In this document: in pieces, positions 15,490 to 24,201 of the stretch
Position numbering within the stretch: the first letter of the stretch is position 1
How the letters are laid out: the number at the start of each line of letters is the position of its first letter
Virus record (IMG/VR): IMGVR_UViG_3300013115_000155
Location: 1 to 30,686 of that record
Direction: 5' to 3' (one strand)
Source of the DNA: a virus
DNA: 30,686 bases
Program-made: the position numbers and the translations under genes
The notes under the pieces: model-generated
What the model saw: the letters and a program-made list of their open reading frames with translations, nothing else
Told to the model about the DNA's origin: nothing
The model's database searches: none

Positions 15490-15945
15490 CTACATACTCC
15501 TTTCAAAGGATAGGAAAGGATTATCTTTCATAAGTATCCTTTCGCGGCCCACCTGAAATCCCAGACAGTCCCTAAGCCACCGTACAGAGCTAGAATTATC
15601 TTCATGTACGAAATTACGGAGGACTCGGTAGTCCTCTACCATTCTGGAGACCCAACCACGTGCAATTTTTGTATAAGTGAGCTTAACGTCACTGAGGGCA
15701 TCTGTCCCAAGCAGCCAAGGCACACCTCCCCAATCGGTGGCTGTAATCCCGAACATTGCGATAGGCCGTCCCTTATACACCGCTGTATCACACACCTCAC
15801 AGTAGTCATAGGCTGAAGTAAGGCAGTCTATCGGGGCCATACTAGACACACAGCTAATTTCCAACTTATCTATATCCCTCAATATAGGAGCCAGGAAGGC
15901 GGGATCATGGGCTTCAGAGGGCCGTAGAATGATATCCGGGTTCAT
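15490..15945 (-). CDS. gp13-like protein with acetyltransferase-like fold
   Basis: 151 residues (T7 gp13 is 138). The order of elements follows T7 gp13: an N-terminal (I)LRPSEAHDPAFL, a central AVYKGRPIAMFGITATDWG with WLLGTDAL, the segment RGWVSRMVEDYRVLRNFVHEDN, and SSVRWLRDCLGFQVGRER near the end. This is the GNAT-like pattern in which an Asn-rich turn and a helix (here SSSVRWLRDCLGF) would bind acetyl-CoA in true enzymes; in T7 the protein is an assembly factor for the internal core. Whether this one keeps acetyltransferase activity is unknown. AGGAGGG seven bases before the ATG is strong, and the ATG overlaps the upstream stop by four bases. Confidence 0.88.
   Translation of the reverse strand: MNPDIILRPSEAHDPAFLAPILRDIDKLEISCVSSMAPIDCLTSAYDYCEVCDTAVYKGRPIAMFGITATDWGGVPWLLGTDALSDVKLTYTKIARGWVSRMVEDYRVLRNFVHEDNSSSVRWLRDCLGFQVGRERILMKDNPFLSFERSM
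15497..15503 (-). promoter_or_regulatory. Ribosome binding site fixing the GTG start of the gp14-like gene
   Basis: AAAGGAG sits inside the last codons of the gp13-like gene, nine bases before GTG 15487-15485. It decides the non-ATG start; the resulting N-terminus Met-Cys matches the family. Confidence 0.75.
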
Positions 15946-18900
15946 CTTGATGCCCTCCTGCCTCTGGAATAGTGCTGCACCTCGTAGGTTAGCCCCGTGA
16001 TGGCCATACCGAAAGGTGAGTCCACAAAGGTCCCATCATTTAGCAGGTAGCCCCCAGCTAGATTGATAGTGGTGGATAAATTACCCCCATTTATATCGAA
16101 AGGAATTACTGCAGGACGCAAGTTAGGCGGTGTAGTCAACTGATTAGCTACTAGCTGATTAAACGTCTGATTTGAGCTAACTCCACCGATAAATGAGGGC
16201 CCACTATCAAAGGTAGTTCTAGCTGTTAGAGCAACAGTAGAATTAGCAGACACATGCAGAGCCTTTATCTGTGTCCTCCCCTGCTCACGGTTCTCCTGCT
16301 CAACTAATCTTCTATTATTGCTACGGAGGTAGAAGGGACTTAGAGTGACTGAGTGACTACACCTTTGCCCAACGATTATAACAGTGCCTGGGGTGTTCCA
16401 GTCGCCCGGAATATTTATCCAACCACTTCCTGTAGTTATAGGAGAGCCTGCATCTGCAATTATCAGCCCCTCTTGAGGATGGCCCGGGCCCACCATTGCT
16501 ATGAAATCGGGGGTAATGGACTGCTCAAATTTTACGTCAGTCGAACTATCAACAAATAGAGTAGTAGTAGCTCCACCACCACTTGTCTGCATCTGAGCAA
16601 GGTCAGAACTGAATTCCAGCTTGTGGTTGAGACATGATCTAACGGTACCGTAGTCACCTGAATTAACGGGGAAATCAGGTAACGCTTCTGGAGTTATTTT
16701 CTCCATAAACAGATCGTTATTCCTGTGTACTGATAGATATATTGACCCATTGATAACTCTGGAGTGCTTTATATCCCCACCCAGAGTCCACTTAGACCAC
16801 GCCTGCTGTAGTTTTCTACCGTCCGCTGTGTAAAAGAACTTGTATATAAAGAGAGACCCTTCCTCGCCCCTACTCCGTACAACAACTATGGACTCGTTCT
16901 CTGAGCCTATAAGTTGACTAGCTCCAGCAGGTATATAGGTAGGAACATGGCTGGTTATTTCATCGAACTTTACGGTTCTTGAAGAAGGCTGGTATTCCCA
17001 AACTCTAGTAGTCTGCCCCAGTGTTGATAACCACAGAACCCTGTCCCCAAGGAAAATAGGACGGATTTTCTCAGAAACAGGATAGGAAGACACATAGTTT
17101 ATAGAGGCTGTTTTCCCTGTGAAACTCTGCCCCTGATCTGCTGATAAGAGAAACTGCTGCTCCTTATCGAACAGCATGACCCCGTTTTCAAGCGGCAGCG
17201 CAGCAAAAATATCGACTACTGACCCGCCGGTTTGGGTCACCTGTAAATCCATAGGATCAGACTCTATAAATGTCTGCAGACTAGTCGCGAAGAAATTCAT
17301 TGGCTCCGCAGTCTCGGACAAGACTACATAGCTACCTGAGACCAGAGCGAGCCGATCCCTATAAACAAACATATCCCCTACAGTAGACCCAACAAATGAG
17401 GGAGGGGGTGAATTAGCGTCATCTCCAACTAGACGCTCCTTCCACTGACTCGCGGGAGGGTTTATAGGTAAGGCAGGGTCTTTAGTATCCGATGCGGCTT
17501 GGAACACGAACTCGACAGTATTACCGTTGAGAACCTTACGTAGGATATGGGGCATTGTGTCTGAGTCCAGAGTATGGGACTCCCACTTTGTACGACTTTC
17601 AACCCATACCCTCCCTTTGTCAGAGTACTTCAGGTAGTACTCATCACCATAGCTCTCTGTATCCCCCTGTATCTTAGTCACAAACCCATTCGGAGCATGG
17701 TAAGGGAGGTCCGCTATAGAACTGGGACCAGATTCGCCAGATATTACACTTATGGAATCAAAAGGAACATTGGTCACAGAACAGCTTAACCCACGTAGTT
17801 CTTCAAGCACGTTACTACGAGGATGCACCATTTTGTCGAAGGGCTCGGGCTGTTGTCTGTTGTAAACATCATACCAGTTATGTTGATAATGGCCGACTAT
17901 TTGGTCATCTTCGTGTTTCATCCAGACCCACGGCTCGGTTAGCCAAGACGTAGCTGTGGGGGCTCCTCCTTGGATTCCTGCAGGAAAGGAGTTACTTGTG
18001 CCCGGTGGGGTGTTTTGTGCAGCGTAGTTATTGCTATCACGTACCCATATCTTAAACCCAGAGTAGTAGGGATTAACCCTAGTCCACTTCATGCCAAGGA
18101 CGGCAAACAAATAGACATAGGGCGCGTACCCAGTAGGAAAGTCCTGCGTCAACTCATTGACTACTAGATCAGGCATATCGTCTGTCCAGCTTACATCCGA
18201 AAGATCGGGCTCAATCCTCCACTCTTGGTAGGGGTTATTCATCGCAGAAGACCCAGCGTTATGATGTGTGACCTTTAAGGTGAATATATTTAAGATCTCG
18301 TTAGGCGCTGTAGGGGGGTATCCCCTAGCCGGTCTATACTGGTTCCCGCTTTGGGGGTCGAACAGTCCTGCTCCACCTAGTTCTTCTGTGTTAGACCTGA
18401 AATGGGTATAAGTGGTTGTTACTTTGTCTTGATGATTAAACTGAACATAGAATGGCCGAACATCATCCGGCTCTACGCCACTGGGGTCCACGAATACTGC
18501 GTTAAACTTTAGATACTTAGGCTCAAGGCTTGTAGGAGGGGTTAAAAAAAGAATATCCAAAGGTTGTAGGAAGGCCCACACGCCCATAACAGGTTTAGCT
18601 AGCGTTGGGTCAGGTACACCCGCTCCAAGTGCATTGTTTGGGTAGGTGTAGAGGTCGGCGTTTGTCTGGGTCTGGCAGTAAGACTCCCATACTGATGGGG
18701 TCATGCCGTTGAGGGTTCCAGAGAACGTAGCTACAGCTTCGGGGTACTCCTGTGCTGTATTGAGGCTGGTTATTCCAGTAGGATTACCATTAGAGCCAAG
18801 AGCCGTTGTGTTAGTCTCAGGAAGAGGTATAGGGTAGAACCCTCCCCATTGATTTGTGTTTTTGTATGCCTCCCCCTCCCACGCTATATCGCTTCTCTGA

Positions 18901-19709
18901 GCAGTCTCTAGTAGAGCGTCTGCATATTCGCTAGTAAGTGATGCTAGATTTATAGAATTAAGACTAGCTAGATCTGAATTTATGCCTGCCAAGATAGTTG
19001 GGTCGGCTGCAAATGAGAAGATTGTGTTAGTCTCGTCAAACAGATCATATTCGTTTCTGTTAGTGCCGTCCGAATCAAGTTCTGGCTGTTCCTTAGTCGT
19101 GTAGGCTGTCACTGTTGCTGCGGGCGATACTAGAGCATTAGATGCTTGAGTCTGCAACTCAGTAGGAAGATCTTTAACGGTGATCAACACCTGAGGCATA
19201 ACTTCTACATCGTGAGGCTCCATTGAAACCGTCTTCTCTTTATTAGCAATGTAGGTAACGTCGAAGAGAGTTACGGCACTCAGGTTAGTATGAGTGACAT
19301 CTGATAACAGCGTTGCTAAGTATTCCCTAGATCCGGTGTCATAGTGGACCGTGTACTCTGATCCCGTTACTGCATCAAGAACCTTGATCTCAGGGGATAC
19401 CAGCGGGTTACCAGAAACATCATGCTGTATGATGTAGACGTTGTACTTCTCGTTGGGTCCACGATCAATTTCATGTATCAAAGTAGGCTCTGAAGCGGCG
19501 TTAACTGATAAGGGGCCACCATACCTGTCTGCGGGGGCAGCTGAAGGCCCACTAACCAGAGCTTCGCTTGAAGGTCTTGAGGTAGCCCCCGTTACTGGGC
19601 TGAATTCTATATTTATGGCTTCAGTCACCTGCCCATCAGATCTTTTAGATGGGGTCTGCTGACTCACGCCTTCAACAATGGAGGCAATCTCTCTCTTGAT
19701 AAGAGCCAC
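15942..19709 (-). CDS. Tail tubular protein B (T7 gp12-like), enlarged
   Basis: I place the start at GTG 19709-19707, giving 1255 residues beginning MALIKREIASIVEGVSQQTP. This matches the T7 gp12 start (MALISQSIKNLKGGISQQP), and AGGGG stands nine bases upstream. The second half aligns block by block with T7 gp12: DLPYHAPNGF (from residue 667), TMPHILR, LVGDDANSPPPSFVGSTVGD, YRDRLALVSGSYVVLSETAEPMNFF, then ITSHVPTYIPAG. The protein forms the nozzle to which fibres attach. T7 gp12 is 794 residues and has the DLPY-type block near residue 260, so roughly 400 residues are added before it. The insert region is rich in Trp, Tyr, Asn and Pro. The stop overlaps the gp13-like ATG by four bases. Confidence 0.93.
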   Translation of the reverse strand: MALIKREIASIVEGVSQQTPSKRSDGQVTEAINIEFSPVTGATSRPSSEALVSGPSAAPADRYGGPLSVNAASEPTLIHEIDRGPNEKYNVYIIQHDVSGNPLVSPEIKVLDAVTGSEYTVHYDTGSREYLATLLSDVTHTNLSAVTLFDVTYIANKEKTVSMEPHDVEVMPQVLITVKDLPTELQTQASNALVSPAATVTAYTTKEQPELDSDGTNRNEYDLFDETNTIFSFAADPTILAGINSDLASLNSINLASLTSEYADALLETAQRSDIAWEGEAYKNTNQWGGFYPIPLPETNTTALGSNGNPTGITSLNTAQEYPEAVATFSGTLNGMTPSVWESYCQTQTNADLYTYPNNALGAGVPDPTLAKPVMGVWAFLQPLDILFLTPPTSLEPKYLKFNAVFVDPSGVEPDDVRPFYVQFNHQDKVTTTYTHFRSNTEELGGAGLFDPQSGNQYRPARGYPPTAPNEILNIFTLKVTHHNAGSSAMNNPYQEWRIEPDLSDVSWTDDMPDLVVNELTQDFPTGYAPYVYLFAVLGMKWTRVNPYYSGFKIWVRDSNNYAAQNTPPGTSNSFPAGIQGGAPTATSWLTEPWVWMKHEDDQIVGHYQHNWYDVYNRQQPEPFDKMVHPRSNVLEELRGLSCSVTNVPFDSISVISGESGPSSIADLPYHAPNGFVTKIQGDTESYGDEYYLKYSDKGRVWVESRTKWESHTLDSDTMPHILRKVLNGNTVEFVFQAASDTKDPALPINPPASQWKERLVGDDANSPPPSFVGSTVGDMFVYRDRLALVSGSYVVLSETAEPMNFFATSLQTFIESDPMDLQVTQTGGSVVDIFAALPLENGVMLFDKEQQFLLSADQGQSFTGKTASINYVSSYPVSEKIRPIFLGDRVLWLSTLGQTTRVWEYQPSSRTVKFDEITSHVPTYIPAGASQLIGSENESIVVVRSRGEEGSLFIYKFFYTADGRKLQQAWSKWTLGGDIKHSRVINGSIYLSVHRNNDLFMEKITPEALPDFPVNSGDYGTVRSCLNHKLEFSSDLAQMQTSGGGATTTLFVDSSTDVKFEQSITPDFIAMVGPGHPQEGLIIADAGSPITTGSGWINIPGDWNTPGTVIIVGQRCSHSVTLSPFYLRSNNRRLVEQENREQGRTQIKALHVSANSTVALTARTTFDSGPSFIGGVSSNQTFNQLVANQLTTPPNLRPAVIPFDINGGNLSTTINLAGGYLLNDGTFVDSPFGMAITGLTYEVQHYSRGRRASR

Positions 19710-20302
19710 TATCGATAACCCCTGCTTATTAGGTCCCACGACTCAGAGTCTTTAAACACATTAAAGCTCTCATGGACCGCGTTAGCGTCACCAAGCCTCA
19801 GTCTTGCGTGCATCTCGTCCTGCGCCGAGAACAGCCTTAGCTGTGGGTCGCCCACCCTATTCTCAGAGAGAACTCGGGCAGAACGCATAGTGATATACTT
19901 ACGAGCTACTTCGGGTAAATCTTCAAATGGAAGTAATGTGGTGAGGATCAACTCCACCTCGGACGTAAATGTATTTACGTTGTCCGTCCTGTTATAGAGC
20001 ATCCCCCCACGTTCCACATAAATCTTTTCCGGGCTGTAATTCACCATCTGTACATCTATGACAGTTGCTGAAATAAGGATGTTATTATTAACATCAGGCT
20101 GTAGCTTGATCTTCTCCATGTTGAACCACCAGCCCTCAGATTGAACCGCCCGCCCTTCTTCATCTAGAATTGATTCTGAAGCCTGCACATCTGCGCGGCC
20201 ATCGTGTGGGGCAGCTAACACAGGTACAGTGGCTTCACCAATAGAGCGCAGCATTAGGTTTACTGCTGCTAGTCTGGAGGTTTTACCAAGAACTTCAGCC
20301 AT
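19709..20302 (-). CDS. Tail tubular protein A (T7 gp11-like)
   Basis: 197 residues (T7 gp11 is 196). Clear resemblance to T7: RLAAVNLMLRSIGEATVPVL, then ADVQASESILDEEGRAVQSEGWWFN, KIKLQPDVNNNILIS, and later FEDLPEVARKYITMRSARVL. The protein is the adaptor ring between the portal and the nozzle. An AGGAG five bases before the ATG gives good initiation. This is the first gene after the capsid terminator, so it is presumably read by polymerase passing the terminator, as in T7. Its TAG overlaps the GTG of tail tubular protein B by one base. Confidence 0.95.
   Translation of the reverse strand: MAEVLGKTSRLAAVNLMLRSIGEATVPVLAAPHDGRADVQASESILDEEGRAVQSEGWWFNMEKIKLQPDVNNNILISATVIDVQMVNYSPEKIYVERGGMLYNRTDNVNTFTSEVELILTTLLPFEDLPEVARKYITMRSARVLSENRVGDPQLRLFSAQDEMHARLRLGDANAVHESFNVFKDSESWDLISRGYR
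19719..19723 (-). promoter_or_regulatory. Ribosome binding site fixing the GTG start of tail tubular protein B
   Basis: AGGGG lies nine bases before GTG 19709-19707, within the last codons of tail tubular protein A. It supports the GTG over the in-frame upstream codon at 19739, which would add ten residues not seen in T7 gp12. Confidence 0.65.
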
Positions 20303-20323
20303 CAGTACTCCTGAAATGAAAAT

Positions 20324-20353
20324 GCCCCCCAGACTACGGAAGCTCTGGGGGGC
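20324..20353 (-). terminator. Strong intrinsic terminator after the major capsid gene
   Basis: On the coding strand GCCCCCCAGA and TCTGGGGGGC form a perfect 10-bp stem with a 10-nt loop, followed by ATTTTCATTT. It lies between capsid stop and the tail tubular protein A ribosome site, exactly where T7 has its main terminator (T-phi). It should raise capsid mRNA over the downstream genes. The T tract is interrupted by one C, so read-through is expected. Confidence 0.85.
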
Positions 20354-20360
20354 GAGGTAG

Positions 20361-20376
20361 CGACTATTTCTAGTCG
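20361..20376 (-). promoter_or_regulatory. Stem-loop with GAAA tetraloop in the capsid 3' untranslated region
   Basis: The coding strand reads CGACTA-GAAA-TAGTCG, a perfect 6-bp stem closed by a GNRA tetraloop, beginning four bases after the capsid TAA and ending seven bases before the terminator stem. It could stabilise the capsid mRNA 3' end or mark an RNA processing site. The structure is seen; the role is inference. Confidence 0.55.
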
Positions 20377-20379
20377 GTC

Positions 20380-21471
20380 TTACGGATGCGTAGCAGGTGC
20401 CGTTGAAGCGAGAGTAAGTGGCGTTCCCGCATCACTGATCTCAATGGCACACTCAGGGCGCAAAATTCCGTGCCCCACCGCGTATTTCCCAACAATGATA
20501 TGGCCTTGGCGACGGAGATCATAGGTCTGCTCCATTGCCAGTCCCACAAGCTTAACTGTACCAACACAGTCAGGGGTGTTCATTAGAGCAATGGTCTTAC
20601 TCTGATCAACACCGTGTCTACCATGTGCGTTGTTCGCAATTACAGCCTGCTTGAGGTTGTTGGTCTTGACCAACTCGGCCCCACCAATCGAAGGCAGGAA
20701 GCCTTCGGCCAGTGATCCCGTACCAGCCAAATCGCGAGACATGATGTTCGCAATCGGGCTCTTGTTGGACAGGTTAGTAGGTGCAGTCACATTAGGATCT
20801 CGCATGAGGCTCCAGAAGGCCAAAGGCCCCATGAACACCTGACGGTTTCCTCGGACGTTCTTACCGTCGAGAAGCCTGTGCCCAGCGAAGATGGCGTCAA
20901 TCAAAAGATCATAACCATCCGTAGTGATAGCGTCTACACCATTATTAGCACCACCACCAGTCGAGAAACCCAACTGGCTGCCACCATGACCAACGGCAGA
21001 GGTATGGCCGTCGAAGTTAGCTGCTGCTGAAGCCGCCAACGTCATATTTTGAATAACGTGCTGATCCATCGTATTGGCAAGAATTTCACCAATCTGCTTG
21101 GAGTACTCAGCCCGAACTTCGTAGTGATTCATCGCTTCATCAAGCACATCGATGAACACAGGAGCTACGAGAAGACCATCAATACTGATGACCTTTTCGG
21201 TGTGCTGAACTTCTTGCATGAGAAGCTCATCACCCGCCACGTGTTCATAAGCATCCGTTTTCCAAGTCGCCGGAAACCGGGCACTCTTACCATGCGGGAT
21301 TGTACGTACTTTGTGCCTACCCATAGTAACCTGGGCTTGGTTAAAGGCATTAAGCACTTCCCCACCGAAAAGCTCTAGGAACAGAGCAGTCCTATCGGCG
21401 GGGGTTGTGATTACACCCTTATCGGCACCGGCATAAGAAACTACGCCGCTAGTTGCCGTTACATCTGACAT
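20380..21471 (-). CDS. Major capsid protein (T7 gp10-like)
   Basis: 363 residues, in the range of T7 gp10A (345). Features of the podovirus HK97-fold capsid are visible: DRTALFLELFGGEVLNAFNQ at the start, KSARFPATWKTDAYEHVAGDEL (E-loop region), ISIDGLLVAPVFIDVLDEAMNHYEVRAEYSKQIGEILA with the spine helix, and KNVRGNRQVFMGPLAFWSLM in the A domain. It lies between scaffold and tail tubular protein A. The ATG follows AGAGGA after a 10-base A/T-rich spacer. Two stem-loops after the stop suggest an abundant transcript. No meaningful alternative-frame C-terminal extension (as in T7 gp10B) is possible. Confidence 0.96.
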   Translation of the reverse strand: MSDVTATSGVVSYAGADKGVITTPADRTALFLELFGGEVLNAFNQAQVTMGRHKVRTIPHGKSARFPATWKTDAYEHVAGDELLMQEVQHTEKVISIDGLLVAPVFIDVLDEAMNHYEVRAEYSKQIGEILANTMDQHVIQNMTLAASAAANFDGHTSAVGHGGSQLGFSTGGGANNGVDAITTDGYDLLIDAIFAGHRLLDGKNVRGNRQVFMGPLAFWSLMRDPNVTAPTNLSNKSPIANIMSRDLAGTGSLAEGFLPSIGGAELVKTNNLKQAVIANNAHGRHGVDQSKTIALMNTPDCVGTVKLVGLAMEQTYDLRRQGHIIVGKYAVGHGILRPECAIEISDAGTPLTLASTAPATHP

Positions 21472-21486
21472 TTAAATTAAATCCTC

Positions 21487-22272
21487 TTAGGAGGGCAATG
21501 ACCCTCCATGGGCTTGCATCGAACGAGCCACTTTCGCATCCACCTTGGAACGAAAGGCTGCCGATTTTTGATATCGAACATCTGCCAAGTCAGAGAGCAT
21601 CCCTGACTTGTCTGCATATACATCTACGCGAGACCCCGCAATGGTTCCCCCTTCTACAGTGGAACCTTCAAAGCCGTCTGAAGCCTGACGTTGCTGGATA
21701 AGTCCGCGAATAGCCTGCTCGGTTCTTGAAGGGTTCATGCTATTAACAGACTCGTTGTAGGCTTCCTGCTGTTCATCAGAAAGATTAGCCGCAGCCCACT
21801 CTGTAAGTCCTTTGTATTCTTCCTGAGATCCTGCAAGCTCAAAAGCCTTAGCCGTTATTGACGTAACGTTTTGAGCAGCAAGAGCCTCTTGTCCAGAGAT
21901 ATAGCCTTCTACTATTTCTCTAGGAATACCGGCCTTATTAACTAGAGCCCCCATACTTTCTTCGGACAAAGAACCATTCTTAGCGTACTCGTCTGTGAAG
22001 TCAGTTAGGGAAAGACCAGCGGACTCAAGTGCGGTTTTAGCCGCTTCTTCTTGCTTCTGTATGGCGAGGTCTTGCTTTTCGTCTGATGCGCCTGCGTCAG
22101 AGCCACCGCTATCTTCAGAAGCGGGTGCTGCTTCTGAGGATGGCGTAGGTTGTTCGGTATCACTTCCTGCTACAGTTGAGGTGTCAGACTGCTCAGTTTC
22201 AGTATCCGGTACTTCGTCCGAAACTGTAACCCGCACAATTCCATCACCTTCTTCTACGGTAGAGGCACCCAT
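21487..22272 (-). CDS. Capsid assembly scaffolding protein (T7 gp9-like)
   Basis: 261 residues, strongly acidic and low-complexity in the first third (Glu/Asp/Ser/Thr/Ala), then helical (LSLTDFTDEYAKNGSLSEES and IPREIVEGYISGQEALAAQN). It ends with a basic helix (FRSKVDAKVARSMQAHG) of the kind that binds capsid subunits. Size, charge pattern and position between portal and capsid are those of T7 gp9 (307). It would guide procapsid assembly and leave before maturation. The ATG follows the upstream TAG directly, so coupling is probable. The segment EEYKGLTEWAAANLSDEQQ is typical of scaffolds in this group. Confidence 0.92.
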   Translation of the reverse strand: MGASTVEEGDGIVRVTVSDEVPDTETEQSDTSTVAGSDTEQPTPSSEAAPASEDSGGSDAGASDEKQDLAIQKQEEAAKTALESAGLSLTDFTDEYAKNGSLSEESMGALVNKAGIPREIVEGYISGQEALAAQNVTSITAKAFELAGSQEEYKGLTEWAAANLSDEQQEAYNESVNSMNPSRTEQAIRGLIQQRQASDGFEGSTVEGGTIAGSRVDVYADKSGMLSDLADVRYQKSAAFRSKVDAKVARSMQAHGGSLPS

Positions 22273-22521
22273 CTATTGTTCCCCACGATTTTTCAAAGCG
22301 TCATGGGCACGCTTAGTAGCTTCTTGGTCAACTTCCATTACGTTACCGTACACAGGCTCTTCAAAGAAGACAAAGCCAGGGCTTTCGTTTGCCTGCGAGG
22401 TTGCTCGTAGATTAGGTTTGTTCTCTCTGGTCTCATCCTCGGGCATATTCACTGCAGTTCCGGCGACTACGCCACCCTCGCTTACGTTTGAGGATGCCTT
22501 ATTACGTTTCTTTTCTGCCAT
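22273..22521 (-). CDS. Small hypothetical protein between portal and scaffold
   Basis: 82 residues, hydrophilic, not recognised. The first half is charged and polar (EKKRNKASSNVSEGGVV), the middle has FVFFEEPVYGNVMEV, and the end is a short charged helix (QEATKRAHDALKNRG). A GGGAGG four bases before the ATG is strong. The gene begins nine bases after the portal stop and its TAG abuts the scaffold ATG. Short genes occur in this position in other T7-like phages, but I see no basis for a function beyond likely involvement in capsid assembly. Confidence 0.75.
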   Translation of the reverse strand: MAEKKRNKASSNVSEGGVVAGTAVNMPEDETRENKPNLRATSQANESPGFVFFEEPVYGNVMEVDQEATKRAHDALKNRGEQ

Positions 22522-22530
22522 CTTACCTCC

Positions 22531-24201
22531 CTATTGGGCGGGAATATCCCCACCATCTGCTTCGCTCATGCCCTTCATCGCTAAGGACGCGCCTTCACCG
22601 ATTACCCCAGGAACTGCCTTAGTAGCCTGGGACATGAGAGCTTGTCTCTGCATTTCCTGCTGCTGTGCCTGCCTCTGCGCGAGTACTTCTTCTTTGGTCT
22701 TAAGGATTGTGTCGGTTGGTATTCCGTGACCGATGAGGATCTTGTGCGCGAGGTCTGCTGGATCGATAAACTCGACAATTTCTGGGGACAGTTGGGCTGC
22801 AGCGGATAAATCTGAAAGTACCTCTCGTAGAGTTTGTAGTTCTTGTGTACGGCCTATAGCCTCTAGACCAGTAATAACAACGGGCTGAACACTGTTACCG
22901 GGTAGCGGGGAGATATCCCCCTTCCTCTCTAAAATTGACTCAATACGTTTCACAACAGGCAGTTGTAGTTCATGCGCTAGGACAGACCAAGCGCCACCCG
23001 AAGCTCCCTCTAACTCCCGTGCCATTGCTCTAATCTCTTCGGCTGTAACTCTTTCGGCATCGCGCCGAATAGAAGCAGACATTAGGAAAGCACTTGATAG
23101 CTCCCGGATTAGCTCCCCGGCTGTGTCCTTCGCTATAGCTAGATCCGCCTGCTTGTCCATACGAAGTACGGATACATCGTCAGCCGCGCCGACAACGTAC
23201 CCACCATTAGGGGCGCTCGCGAGAGTTCTAACTCGGGTAGACCCGTTGGGCCGTACCATGAATACGGTGCGTGCTGCTGCTGCGGAGTTTTCGACAATAC
23301 TCCTACGTAGAACATTTAGAGAGTTAAGCGCCCCACGATAAGTCTCAATAAAGCCTCGACCATAAGATTCTCCAGATATCTGAGTGAATCTTAGGGCCAA
23401 CCACGGGCTCTTCTCTTCCTTCACCTTTGAGCGGGTTCCGGGAACCTCCTGCTCAAACGCTTCTTGGTATATTACGTGGCTCTTCTTTTCCAGCCTAATA
23501 TGGGTGTAAACATCAACCTTCTCCTCATCATCCATCACTGGAGCAGAGGTGGACATACTAGCTAGATCTTTAATGGAGTCAGGCAGACCCTGCCAGTCAT
23601 AGGTTTCCCGTAGAACTAGCTCAAGGACTCGCCCCATAGGCCCACGCCTAACTACATACTGACCTAAGTGGAATACCTTTATTCCCCCGCCTTCCTTAGG
23701 AATGTTTACCAAAACATTCCCGGTTATCAGAAGGTGACGGAATACTTCAGAAAGCCCTACTCTGTAGGTCCCTGTCTCAAACTCCTTGTTAATCGCCCTT
23801 TCTCGGCTTGCCAAGGCTTTCTGTATTTCAAGCCTGAGGTTCTCCACTTCCGAACTATCTTCCGAGACATCCAGAGCCGCCTGAATATCCTTCTCTGCGA
23901 CCTCGTAACGGAAGAAGGAGGAGCTAGGTGGGAAGGATGTAAGTAGGAACTTAGAGGCGAGAGCTTCAGTAGCGTACCCGCCAAAGGACTGCCATGGCGA
24001 AGGGTCATCAACCGGGGATGTGTAACGTCCTTGATCAACATTCGACGGGAATACACTAGGTATTGTTAAACGAGCCGAATTCTGACCGGACTCTAAATAG
24101 AATGTCCTGTCGGCTACTAGCTTATCGTATCTCTGACATGCAGTTGACATATTTGGGCCATCGGTACTACGCCCCCCTGGCCCTAATTCCATATCACTCA
24201 C
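22531..24201 (-). CDS. Portal protein (head-tail connector, T7 gp8-like)
   Basis: 556 residues (T7 gp8 is 536). Family features: RYDKLVADRTFYLESGQNSARLTIPS near the start, then DPSPWQSFGGYATEALASK followed by LLTSFPPSSSFFRYEV. Later come RHLLITGNVLVNIP, PWLALRFTQISGESYGRGF, IRRDAERVTAEEIRAMAREL, and a Gln/Met-rich C-terminus (QRQAQQQEMQRQALM). It forms the dodecameric ring at one vertex, which the terminase docks on and the tail attaches to. The nominal start is GTG 24201-24199, overlapping the upstream TAG by one base. An ATG three codons later (24192) is equally possible, and neither has a clear ribosome site. Confidence 0.96.
   Translation of the reverse strand: MSDMELGPGGRSTDGPNMSTACQRYDKLVADRTFYLESGQNSARLTIPSVFPSNVDQGRYTSPVDDPSPWQSFGGYATEALASKFLLTSFPPSSSFFRYEVAEKDIQAALDVSEDSSEVENLRLEIQKALASRERAINKEFETGTYRVGLSEVFRHLLITGNVLVNIPKEGGGIKVFHLGQYVVRRGPMGRVLELVLRETYDWQGLPDSIKDLASMSTSAPVMDDEEKVDVYTHIRLEKKSHVIYQEAFEQEVPGTRSKVKEEKSPWLALRFTQISGESYGRGFIETYRGALNSLNVLRRSIVENSAAAARTVFMVRPNGSTRVRTLASAPNGGYVVGAADDVSVLRMDKQADLAIAKDTAGELIRELSSAFLMSASIRRDAERVTAEEIRAMARELEGASGGAWSVLAHELQLPVVKRIESILERKGDISPLPGNSVQPVVITGLEAIGRTQELQTLREVLSDLSAAAQLSPEIVEFIDPADLAHKILIGHGIPTDTILKTKEEVLAQRQAQQQEMQRQALMSQATKAVPGVIGEGASLAMKGMSEADGGDIPAQ

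Noticed and set aside
20370-20567. Alternative frame at the capsid 3' end as a T7 10B-like frameshift product
   Set aside because: It ends only ten bases after the capsid stop, so a shift near the end would add almost nothing, and no slippery run was seen.
21995-22729. A 244-residue plus-strand frame opposite scaffold and portal
   Set aside because: It is antisense to two well-supported genes; its Ser/Ala/Cys-rich composition is what their codons give in reverse.
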